Shown here: piece by piece, positions 11,618 through 21,061 of the stretch | Layout: every line of letters starts with the position of its first letter | Numbering within the stretch: position 1 is the stretch's first letter | Assembly (NCBI GenBank): GCA_014529385.2 | Contig: CM043969.1 | Span: forward strand, 73,700,676-73,764,675 | From: Adiantum capillus-veneris | Taxonomy: Eukaryota; Streptophyta; Polypodiopsida; Polypodiales; Pteridaceae | DNA length: 64,000 bases | Direction: 5' to 3' | Program-made: the position numbers and the translations under genes | The notes under the pieces: generated by a model | What the model was told of the DNA's origin: nothing | The model's database searches: none | The model's input: the letters and a program-made list of their open reading frames with translations, nothing else

Positions 11618-11928
11618 TAGAGAGCCTTGCATGTGAGAGAAATTTTGAGGAGTTAGAATGGCTGATACGTCTATGGCTAACTAGTGATCCCTATCCAGTA
11701 GCGAATGTGTCTCCAATGGCACATGCTTATTCTTTTGCACAAGATGAGTATCCACGCACCGCGAGGTTCTTGATTAGCATGCTTGCACAAGAGGATGATG
11801 AAGAGGAACTAATAGAGACCGAGGAAGACTATGGCCTCACGGACAACGATTTTATTTATCTAGATGATGAGGATAGAGGCCTAGCCTTAGGGTGGCCACC
11901 CGGTTTATATAATATCCTCTTTCCTTGA
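11557..11928 (+). CDS. 3'-terminal pol remnant or accessory ORF
   Basis: 123 codons, acidic toward the C-terminus (EEELIETEEDYGLTDNDF). I recognise no domain. It lies just right of the deletion that removed integrase, so it is probably the end of the original polyprotein rather than a separate gene. Confidence 0.45.
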   Translation: MSFPQVFYVCYPILSCEWDLIESLACERNFEELEWLIRLWLTSDPYPVANVSPMAHAYSFAQDEYPRTARFLISMLAQEDDEEELIETEEDYGLTDNDFIYLDDEDRGLALGWPPGLYNILFP

Positions 11929-13127
11929 TTCTAAAAGGGGTGACAGATAGGTAGGTTAGGGGTCTAGATTGTGTTTTGAGTTTGTTTTTTAGGAGTTTTA
12001 ATTTTTCACACTGACATGCCTCCTAGAGGTATAGTGCCCGTTTTTGGATGTGTTAGGTAGGACTTATATGAATTTCCATCCACATGGCTGAGGACATCTG
12101 CTTCAACGAAATGAGCCACTCCATACCTCCAGGTGTACTACTTTCCATGATTCATGTTGGTGGATATGTGTAATTGCTAATAATGATTTTTCATTCTTTG
12201 TTTGAGTGCAATAGTTATGATTTTTATCTGCCATTATAGATGTATAAATTTGTCTTTGCTTAAGTTGATTGAACTCCAGTTTAATCTTATGGATGAGCCT
12301 GGAGATTAGGAGACCGTGACTTTAGGTTAACTCATTTACTTGACCACTAGGCCTAGCTAATAAAATTATCCGAGTATTTGAGACCTTAGGAATGTTTTAG
12401 GCAGAGAAAGGCTTGCTCACTCAAACAACAAAAAACACTAGTGCGAATACCAAGGAAATGGAAGCAAAAAAAAAAAAAAAACATAAGTGCCACAAATGAA
12501 AAATCTTACGCTGGAAGAGAAATCCTGGCTTGAATTGGTACTTCACTCACATGTATTGTCTATGGTACTAGAGCCCTAGAGGTTCCCAGTGTGGGCGCTT
12601 TTCCTTGAGAAGCAAAAAACCCCGGACATACAAAATAAGCACACACGTCACATGATTGTGACCCAAAGTAAAAAAGTATTAAAAAAATTAAAAGACTTCC
12701 ATTGAGCTTACAATTAACATTTCAAGCTTTTGTTTGCAGTTGTGAGAGCGAGTTGGCTAATCAAAGCTGAAAAGCATAATTAGGGAATCTTGCATTTAGA
12801 TAATCTTCTTAGCTTAGCTAGTACTAGAGTAGTTGTTTTAACCTTAGTCATAGCTAACTAATTGATAGACTCACCCCTAAGCTCAAAACTCTTGATTAAT
12901 TAATTTACTCAAAGTGAAATTTATTTGTCCTTAATGGCAGTCTAACATTTCATAAATCTTGCATTTACTCATTTCCACATGTACTTTACATTCCCCTCAT
13001 GATTTATGGCAATATAATTCCGCTTGCTAAAACAGTGACTTTGCCTTGCAGATTCAAATCTAGATGCTCTACAACATGGACATACCAAGCTTCAACTCAA
13101 TAGCTTCCGAGGACGGAATCTACATCA
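11929..13127 (+). other. 3' noncoding region of the Ty3 element
   Basis: About 1.2 kb without coding signal between the last ORF and the polypurine tract. It is AT-rich with an A run at about 12466-12481. Confidence 0.7.
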
Positions 13128-13140
13128 GGAAGGGGGGCAA
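13128..13140 (+). promoter_or_regulatory. Polypurine tract
   Basis: GGAAGGGGGGCAA lies directly before the TGTTAACC start of the 3' LTR, the expected place for plus-strand priming. Confidence 0.85.
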
Positions 13141-13451
13141 TGTTAACCCTCGTGGCTCACGGGCACCCTATCGCCTACGACGGACACTGTAACCGTATTA
13201 TTTATTTAAGTAGAGTCAGGCACCGGGCTTGTCGGTCCAATAGGGAAAGGTAGAGTGATCGCCGATGAGAGGCGCACTCTAACACGAACATGCTAGGGTT
13301 AGTTGGCTAAGCATGGGCGCCCAAGTGTGAATGGGGTGAGCTCACATAAAAGCCAATTAAACCTAAAATTGAGTCATTTCTCTCATTGTGCAATAGAAGC
13401 TGCTCTTGCTCCATCTCCACCTTCTCCTTCACCATCTCCTTGTGTGTGTGC

Positions 13452-13519
<68 letters not shown>

Positions 13520-13765
13520 GAGTGTGTGTGCGATCGAGCGTTGCGGCGGCACGACGGCGGCGAGGCGGTTGAGCACGGCGTAGCGGCGTCTCCCTCTTCT
13601 TCGCGGCGGGGAATCCTCTACGGCAGGAGCATAAGGCGGTGAGTGACACACCATTGCCCTCTTTGAGCTTACTAGTTAAACTAGTTGTGTGCTTGGAGCC
13701 GTCTGCGGCTCGTACACAGTGTATCGGCAAGTCCCTTGCTTCGACAGTGCGGCAAGGAGCGCACA
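13141..13765 (+). repeat. 3' LTR with expanded GA tract
   Basis: 625 bp, collinear with the 5' LTR. The length difference is almost all from the GA run at about 13456-13516, which is about 60 bp here and much shorter in the 5' copy. Confidence 0.95.
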
Positions 13766-16746
13766 ATCACAAATGGTTTGCTTCCACCACCATGTACTCC
13801 GCACACCAAAAGCATACATATTCGCTTACCCACGGCATTTGCACCGAAGACCACTAGTGAAGGTGATCAAAGGTCATCACAGGAACGTCGCACCGCTTGT
13901 GAGACCAATGTTGACATTTGGGTGGATGGCCATTTGTACCCTTACGATCCTATAAGCCGCTTCCATCCACCGTTCAATAGCCTTTCCACATTTCTTCAAT
14001 TTCTTGGGAGGGGAGAAGCAGGCTTGTTAGGCTATTGCAAGCGGCTGTGTATGGGTGCAGGTGCTTCTTTGCATATGTGGATGCACGAATGTCAAGCTCT
14101 TCACCTCAAGACGACGGCATTACAAGAGAGTGTTGCCTCTTCCGAGAGGGTAGTTAAAAGTCTTGAACAACAAATGCAAGAAAAGGAGTCCCACATCCAG
14201 AAGCTTACCAACACCATCACATACTTGAAAGAAATACCCCTTGGTGCAAGGGAACGCAAACGCCCGTATTCATCCATTGAAACTCTTGCACATTCCGGAG
14301 GAGCACGCAAACGAGGAGTTACAGCCACAAGGTGATTTGGTCTTTACTTGCATGCTGCATTCTTACTTCACACTATTTTTTAACATTTATGTTTATTTGT
14401 TGCTAGAAACTTCATCCAGGAGGCATGCGGTGGAACAAGCCAAGGTAATCGAGTCAACCTTCTCACTAGTTGTCTCAATACCGAGGACGTTATTTCTATC
14501 TTACAATCACCTGGAGGTAAGCACATTAAGGATGCAGTCACCAAGGACCTTATGCGTAAATTAAGAAATGTGGTGAATGATGATGACGTTCAACAAGCTT
14601 GTGATGAGGCTGGAATCAGCACCAAAGCCTATCAGGCTATTTTTCAACTCCTAAAGGATGCCCTCAAAGAACATGGCATTGTGGAAAACCTATTTCCCGT
14701 TCCTCACAAGGTCAAGCTCGCAAAGAAGGCCACAAACGAAGATGTGTTCTCCCGCATTGGGACATACCTACACATTGAGGACACAATGCCAACTTCCCTT
14801 TATGCTTCGTGCGCAACAATGACAAGGGGAAAAGGTAAGAAACAATCCATAAGACCTTCGAATAAGGGCTTTCCTTACACAATGTGGAACAATATTTTCG
14901 TGGATCTTAGAAGGCTTCAAGAAGCCATGCTTAGATTTTACCCTGAAGAAGGTGACACACTTTACTTTTTTCTTTGGTATTATTCTTTTCATAGAAGCTG
15001 AAGTTTAAGGTCTTAGCACTATTTATTTTGTAGTGCTTGGCACAAAAGTCGCTTTTGTGCTGAAACTTGATGAGTGTCAAATAGTGAAAGGCCGAAGGTT
15101 AGAGAGGCTAAGTGTCACTCTAATGAACGAGGCCCTTCTGCAAACCAAGCGAAGGGATTCAGTCGAGCCATATCCCACCCTATCTTTTAGCGTGCAATCA
15201 GAGAAAGACATTTGGTGGTTGGGTGCTATTGAGGTGTCCAAAGAGACCAATGGAGTACTTTCGTGGATTTTTGAGAGAACTCCATGGATCACAGAAGTAA
15301 TACACTCCCAAATTGCAGGTCGGAAGTTGGAGATTGAGGGCTTTGGTAGTTATGATGTGGAGTGGCACTTAGGTGGGGATTTGAAGACCATAAAGTGTTT
15401 GCTTGGCTGCAAACAAGGGGCTTCTTCTCTCATGCCTTGTCCATTTTGCACTCGAGGGTACAAACCTAATGGACAAAATTCACATAAGAGCACTGCAAAG
15501 GCCAGTTACATGCTTCCATGGCAAGGGCATGGAGAACAAGGGTTAGATTGTCATGATGTTGGAGATGAAGGTAGAGAATGGGAAGCGTCTATTCTGAGAT
15601 GTCCCATGCTCAATGCCCCAGACCGTGATCAAAAGGACCACACTTGGAATCCAATCTTTTGATTTTCTCTATCGAATGTACATTTTTGTACATTACACGC
15701 ATTCATGCGTATTTTTGATAGGCTATTGAAGCTCCACATTGACTATACTTTCACAATGAAACCGTTGGAAAAGTCCCAGGAAGCGATCGAAAGAGTGGAG
15801 GTACTCTTGAATTCCATTGGCTGTCATGGTGGAAATGTGTCTATAGTTGCTGCAAAGAACACAGGGGAGGCCCATGAAATTGCTCAACAAGTGTCAATGA
15901 GTGGACAAAAAGCTAGACACTTTTTGAAGAAAGTTTCCCAAGGAAAGTCAAGTCGATATGATGCTCAAAGCAGCTCCAACCAGCAGGCAGGTAACCTTTG
16001 GGAGCTTTGGAAGGAGTTATGCAAAGCTACTACTGACAATGATTCAAATGGCGAGCTTGCAAACAAGCGCAAGCAAGTTTGGGCCCATTTTGATAAAATG
16101 GTCAAGCTTATGAGCCTTAACAACACAACAGAAGAACAACGGCAATCATTTCAAGAAGCTTTGGCGGATTTTACCAAGGTCTTCACCCTTTCTTGGGGTG
16201 AAAATAACATCACACATTACATGGTAAGTCATTCATGGTGTATTCATTACAAGGGATTGTTTTTATTTACTAATGTGGATCGTTTGCTCATGTGAACAGC
16301 ATATCTTTTTTGCGCATGGTGCATTTTTTATGCACAAGTATGGATCGCTTGAAATTTTTAGCACTCAAGGCATGGAGAAGTCCCATTATCGAGCAAGGGG
16401 AGTGTACTTCAAAAATACTCGACATGGTGGTGGAATGGTGCAATCCAATTATTTGGAGGAGATGTTCAACTGGTTTTTTCGCACAACATTTGCTCGTAAG
16501 CTCACAATGGAGTGTGCGCGACAATCCAAGATTGCTATTGAAGTGCGCAAATGGAGTCGTCAAGAGCATAGCAACAAGTGGCAAATGTCGCAAGGTCCCA
16601 CCAAGCATGCTGCATGGCGGCGATGCAGAGTGCGACAAGGATCAAAGTGGATACTGCGCGAGTCACTAAACGTGAACGCAAGGTCCAACTCTTAGCGACA
16701 TGTTTATTTAAAAAATAATACTTCTTTTAAAAAAATTAGTGTGAAC

Positions 16747-16776
16747 AGGGCCCTTTTTAAATGGGCCCTTATAAAT
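16747..16776 (+). promoter_or_regulatory. Putative promoter of the H3-like gene
   Basis: Two GGGCCC cores (16748 and 16763) flank a T/A stretch in inverted arrangement, followed by TTATAAAT at 16769-16776, about 60 bp before the ATG. GGGCCC/TGGGCC elements are common in promoters of plant proliferation genes. The H3-like gene may thus have its own promoter in the 139-bp gap after the transposase stop. Confidence 0.5.
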
Positions 16777-16834
16777 ATTGCATGCTCTCATAAATCACTC
16801 ATTTCTTAAGAACAGGTGAGCTCTTACCAACGAA

Positions 16835-17731
16835 ATGGCGCGCACCAAACAAACCGCGAAAGAGCATCCGCCTGCCAACAAAAACACCCTCCAAGGATGT
16901 GAGAAGCCGTCATGGCTTAAAGGCACAAGAAAACGGCCACGAACACCTGGCCGTTCCAGGAACTCTTCTGGTAGTGGGCATGGTGGTAGGGCACGAGAGT
17001 CATCAAGGACTGTTGAATCTCCACCTCCTCAAGATATAACACCTAGAAAGAGAATGAAGCAACGTGCCCAGCGCTGGAGAGAAGCAGAGGGCCAGCAAAC
17101 ATCAGAGGCCGATAGGGAGCAGCCGTCGCGCCCCCAATCACAAGCAGGACCATCCAGGACTCGGGTGGTCAATATAGACACCGAATCAGAGAGTGAGACA
17201 CCATGGCTACGAGAAAACATACCGCACACACACCGGGTGGCCGTTGGGGGGAAGACATTGCCTCAAGGCAAGGGAGCTCTCCCCACACGACAAGATCAGC
17301 AACCAAGGGAAGAGGAAGAATCAGAATAGGCTGCAGAACCAGCCCCTAAGCATGTAAACAGACGCAAGTCTAAGTTTTTCAAGAAGCCTTCACGCCGCCC
17401 ACCAGCAAATGTGCAAGTGCCCCCAAGACAACCGCAGCGGCGCCGAAAACTAGCAAGGGCATTTGCAGAAATCCGCCACTACCAGAAGACGACGGAGCTC
17501 TTGATTCGACGCGCCCCCTTTGCTCGCACTGTGAAGGAAGTGCTTCAAAGCTATGGAAATCAGTATAGAATGCAAGCAATAGCGCTAGAGGCTATTCAAG
17601 AAGCTGCAGAGGCCCACATCATTTCAGTGTTGGAAGATACCAACCTATCTGCCATTCATGCAAAGCGAGTGACAATACAGCCAAAAGATATGCAGCTTGC
17701 ACGACGATTGCGACGAGACTTCGAGCATTAG
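16835..17731 (+). pseudogene. Histone H3-like protein encoded by the transposon
   Basis: The frame starts MARTKQTA, identical to the H3 N-terminus, then departs: the usual RKS is replaced by KEH, so Lys4 is kept and Lys9/Ser10 are not. A basic, Ser/Pro-rich tail of about 200 residues follows (canonical H3 tail: about 44). Residues about 212-298 are a full H3 fold that aligns without gaps from [15 protein letters not shown] to the C-terminus, including [15 protein letters not shown] and PKDMQLARR. By hand count about 50 of 86 positions match canonical H3. Loop 1 has canonical length, unlike the longer loop usual in centromeric H3. Cys110 is Ser. There is no intron. One in-frame TAG at 17327-17329 (codon 165, CAG-to-TAG likely) splits tail from fold. 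It lies 139 bp after the transposase stop on the same strand. Confidence 0.9.
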
Positions 17732-17880
17732 CCGAAGTTACCCCTCTTTTTGTATTGCACACCCTTATCTTTGTAATGATTTGACTTTCCAATGACAATA
17801 TGATCAACAGTTGTGTCTACTCTGTCTATTATCTTTGTAATTTCAAGTTTTGTATGTAATTGTAGTCAATTTCAGTAAAT
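17732..17880 (+). other. 3' flank of the H3-like gene
   Basis: AT-rich, no ORF, and holds a probable polyadenylation region (TTTGTAATG repeats). It leads into the hairpin array. Confidence 0.4.
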
Positions 17881-17891
17881 TTGTGCATTTT

Positions 17892-18053
17892 AAGTAACCT
17901 TAGGGGTAGATAAGCCTACAAGGGGCAGAAAAAGGCCTGGCCACAAGGGCGCGCAAATGGCCCATCCAAAACTGATGGATGGGCCATTTGCGCGCCCTTG
18001 TGGCCAGGCCTTTTTCTGCCCCTTGTAGGCTTATCTACCCCCAAGGGTACTTA
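17892..18053. repeat. Hairpin 1
   Basis: Inverted repeat centred on 17968-17976, arms about 76 bp, bounded by AAGTA and its complement. The outer part of the arms has only a few mismatches. Confidence 0.95.
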
Positions 18054-18392
18054 AAATAACCAAATTTACTAAAACCTATTGGTTTTGCATCAATATTTTA
18101 TATGGATCCTTATGGACACCTTTTTTTGATCATTTCAAGCTTTGAATTCCTTATAGGATATCAAAACAAATAACATATTGGGAAACCAAGTGTCCAATGT
18201 AATTTGACTTTTTGGTGCAAGGGTGTAGTAGGTAGAACTAAAGCAAGTGATAGTTTGCTGGAAACTTCATTTCATAATTGATTTGAGCTTTTCTAGTGTC
18301 CTTGAGTGTGAACATATACTGGAATTGCCATAAAAAGGTTGCATTTAAATGAATGATGCAAAACCAATCCATTGCAATAAATTTGTGCTTTT

Positions 18393-18555
18393 TAAGTACC
18401 CTAGGGGGTAGATTGGCCTATAAGGGGCAAAAAAATGCCTGGCCACAAGGGCGCGCAAATGGCCCATCCAAAACTGATGGATGGGCCATTTGCGCGCCCT
18501 TGTGGCCAGGCCTTTTTCTGCCCCTTGTAGGCTTATCTACCCCCAAGGGTACTTA
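18393..18555. repeat. Hairpin 2
   Basis: Same structure as hairpin 1. The left arm carries AAAAAATGCC where the right arm corresponds to AAAAAGGCC, so the arms have begun to diverge. Confidence 0.95.
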
Positions 18556-18894
18556 AAATAACAAAATTTACTAAAACCTATTGGTTTTGCATCAATATTT
18601 TATATGGATCCTTATGGACACCTTTTTTTGGTCATTTCAAGCTTTGAATTCCTTATAGGATATCAAAACAAATAACATATTGGGAAACCAAGTGTCCAAT
18701 GTAATTTGACTTTTTGGTGCAAGGGTGTAGTAGGTAGAACTAAAGCAAGTGATAGTTTGCTGGAAACTTCATTTCATAATTGATTTGAGCTTTTCTAGTG
18801 TCCTTGAGTGTGAACATATACTGGAATTGCCATAAAAAGGTTGCATTTAAATGAATGATGCAAAACCAATCCATTGCAATAAATTTGTGCTTTT

Positions 18895-19058
18895 TAAGTA
18901 CCCTAGGGGGTAGATTGGCCTATAAGGGGCAAAAAAATGCCTGGCCACAAGGGCGCGCAAATGGCCCATCCAAAACTGATGGATGGGCCATTTGCGCCCC
19001 CTTGTGGCCAGGCATTTTTTGCCCCTTATAGGCTAATCTAACTCCCCAGGGTACTTAA
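18895..19058. repeat. Hairpin 3
   Basis: Same structure; the arms are again slightly diverged (GCGCCCCC in the right arm). Confidence 0.95.
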
Positions 19059-19237
19059 AAATCACAATTATACTCAAATTGACTGCAATTACATACCTTG
19101 AAATAACAAAGTCAAAAAAAAAATCATATCACCAATTGAAACAATTTTCAAGATTGACAAATCAGATTGAAAAGAATTTGCAATATAGAGAGACAATTTC
19201 AAATATTTTTTATTCCTTCTAGCACGGTGATTTTACA

Positions 19238-20811
19238 TCATGTATCTGAGGAGTTCAGAATTTTTTTGACCATTTCCTGGCGCCTATTTTGCGCGTAAGG
19301 CAACTCCCCAGTCAAGAGGGACTGCGCTATGGCATTTGGGTCAGTTGAGCCAATGGAAGCATGTATCCCTATCTGGGCAAGCACTTTACCACGAAAGCAA
19401 GTGACAAACGATGTGCATACAAGGGATCTACGCACTAGGAACACTTGATGCGCAGTTTGAGCAATGGTACTCAAACACAAAAACTTGCTCAAAGCTTTTA
19501 ACGACCAAGTCATAAAATGGGCTTGGGGAGTAAATTCATTATGGATAATGGCCACATCGCCAGGGGGGAGTTGTCCGAGGTAATGCGCAAGGGAAGCTTG
19601 AGGTCCAAAGCCCGTCCGCTTGCCACCCGTCCTTGCAGCAAAATCATCAACCTCCACAACATCCTGTCATAAACCGATGAAGGTTGAGAAAAAAGACAAC
19701 GAAGGATAAAATAGTAACATGAAAATTAGGATACAGTTTACCTCCTGCTCCTTGTCATCCTCCTCCCTGTTGCCCTTTGCATCCAAGTCAATGGTCCCAT
19801 GCACCACATATACAAGCTTTGGATCATTAGATGGGAGGTTGCATAATGGCATAGGCATCCTAGCAGCCTCAACCTTGGCTTGCGTGGCTTGGAAATCTTC
19901 ATCAGCCACGTGCAACTGCTCTGCTGCCAGGACCTCCGCACATACAACTGCAATAGTGTCAGCAACAGAGTCTCCATCTGGCAAGAGCTTGCTTTCTAGG
20001 GCATCTGGCGTATTGTCTAAGGGACATTTGCTGCTGTTGCATAGCACGCTCAAGCATTCATCCATGCGCAGGCCAAATGCTTTTTCCAAATCACGCAGGA
20101 ACACAAACTCCTCCCCATCCACTAACACTGAGGAGAAGCGGCTAATTTCTACCCCTGGGATAGCCACATCCGTCAGTGGTAGTGGCACTGGAGTGTCACT
20201 AGGGCCAGCCGCAACTATGGATTTCTCAACCACTTCCTCAAGACCCCTAGGGTACTCGAGCTGGTGTGCTTTTCCTTCCGCTGCAGGGTTCATGGGGATA
20301 ACCTGCTGCTCCTTGGTGTCCTTGATAAAGGACCCAACTTGAAGGTGTGGTAAGTGGAGCTCCTCCAAATCAGGTTCCTCTCACCAAGAAGATAAATGTT
20401 GCGAGCTGAGAAAGGTACTCCACCCCCAACTTGCGCTTCTTGAGCGCTGACACCCCAGGGGCTTGCTCGTCCAAGTAATGGCCTGCATTGGTTGCAATTT
20501 ATTGGAATCGTTGCAACCGCTTGGCGAATGGGCGATCACCTTTGTGTATATAGCGCAAAAGATCGCAAGGCACCCAGATCCCTGCATGTGGGGGGATAGA
20601 TACAGAATATTTTATGATGTGCTCCTCTATGAACGCAGGAATTTCTTCAAATGCATCCATGTGAAGGGCAACTGTGGCGTCAAGGTCAGGGAGACGAGTA
20701 AAAGAGGTGTGGAGGTCCAACTTCCCTTTGTATTTGGTGTCCTCGAGGAAGAGGATGAAGCGTGACAAAGGGGTGGATGTGGGTACAGATGCAGAGGTTG
20801 TGGCAGCATCC
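19238..20811 (-). pseudogene. Unrecognised transposon gene, two exons, minus strand
   Basis: Start ATG at 20811 (MDAATTSASVPT). The proposed intron is 19664-19741 (GT-AG on the minus strand) and the last exon is 19238-19663, giving about 498 codons. No known domain is visible. The middle is acidic (EEDDKEQE) and the last exon begins DVVEVDDFAARTGGKR. Two defects occur: an in-frame TAA right after RLQRFQ near 20499, and a one-base frameshift near 20390 after LATFIFLV. The frame is open on both sides of each, so decay is recent. It converges on the H3-like gene across the hairpin array. It could be an accessory transposition or regulatory protein; I assign no function. Confidence 0.6.
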
Positions 20812-21061
20812 ATGTTTAGCCTGGGGTGTGGATAGAGAGTGGAGGAGCTCAGGAGTTGCAAAAGTGAAAATAGTGAATGAGTTAGGTGGCCCCCCTTTTA
20901 TAATGTACCCTTTTTTTAAGACATTAAAAAAAAAAAGGCACTTTCACCAAAAAATGATTTCTCATCCCAATGCAAAAAATTATATTCAAAGGCATGATTT
21001 GCCGAAGCAAATCATGTTGATTACAGCGGGGATCAATATGAAAATTGCAAGAGTTACAAAG

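Larger units (their letters stand above)
3485..13765 (+). mobile_element. Complete Ty3-type LTR retrotransposon lacking integrase
   Basis: Two long direct repeats starting TGTTAACC and ending GCGCACA bound the element, flanked by the 5-bp duplication ATCAC (3480-3484 and 13766-13770). It has a primer site matching tRNA-Asp, a long leader, gag, protease, reverse transcriptase, the start of RNase H, and a polypurine tract. The rest of RNase H and all of integrase are absent, apparently by deletion near 11540-11570, so it would need enzymes from a relative. The tRNA-Asp primer suggests the Athila/Tat side of plant Ty3 elements, which is inference. The LTRs differ by 7 substitutions (all transitions) besides a GA-tract difference, so it is fairly young. 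It lies inside the transposase gene at 3465-16695. Confidence 0.95.
3465..16695 (+). pseudogene. DDE-type transposase gene, four exons, split by a Ty3 insertion
   Basis: Proposed exons are 3465-3484 joined to 13771-14331 (after removing the Ty3 element and one target duplication), 14407-14951, 15034-16223 and 16300-16695. All introns are short (75-82 bp) with GT-AG ends, and the exons sum to exactly 904 codons. Residues about 120-165 look like a coiled coil. Exon 3 opens with KLDECQIVKGRR (candidate first Asp), then WHLGGDLKTIKCLLG (candidate second Asp) followed by a CPFC zinc-type pair, then LHAFMRIFDRLLKL. Exon 4 carries FSTQGMEKSHYRARGVYFKN, matching the catalytic-Glu region of a transposase-like family I know from animal genomes with QGLEKLN and GGDYKFLL motifs. 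I cannot name the superfamily. Defects are a Ty3 insertion in codon 7 and one in-frame TGA at 15660-15662, explained by CGA-to-TGA. An alternative is a domesticated or unknown nuclease of the same fold. Confidence 0.7.
17881..19075. repeat. 502-bp tandem repeat with three long hairpins
   Basis: TTGTGC starts recur at 17881, 18383 and 18885, exactly 502 bp apart, giving two full units and a partial third. Each unit opens with a near-perfect inverted repeat of about 76-bp arms around a 9-bp loop (AAAACTGAT). The arms include GGCCACAAGGGCGCGCAAAT and its complement. The array sits between the converging H3-like and minus-strand genes. Confidence 0.95.

Noticed and set aside
16835-17731. Reading the H3-like gene as an ordinary host H3 gene
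   Set aside because: The 200-residue tail, loss of the Lys9 region, diverged fold and position between transposase and hairpin array inside inverted ends do not fit a host gene.
16835-17731. Calling the H3-like protein a centromeric H3
   Set aside because: Loop 1 has canonical length and the ARTKQTA start is kept, both unlike typical CENH3.
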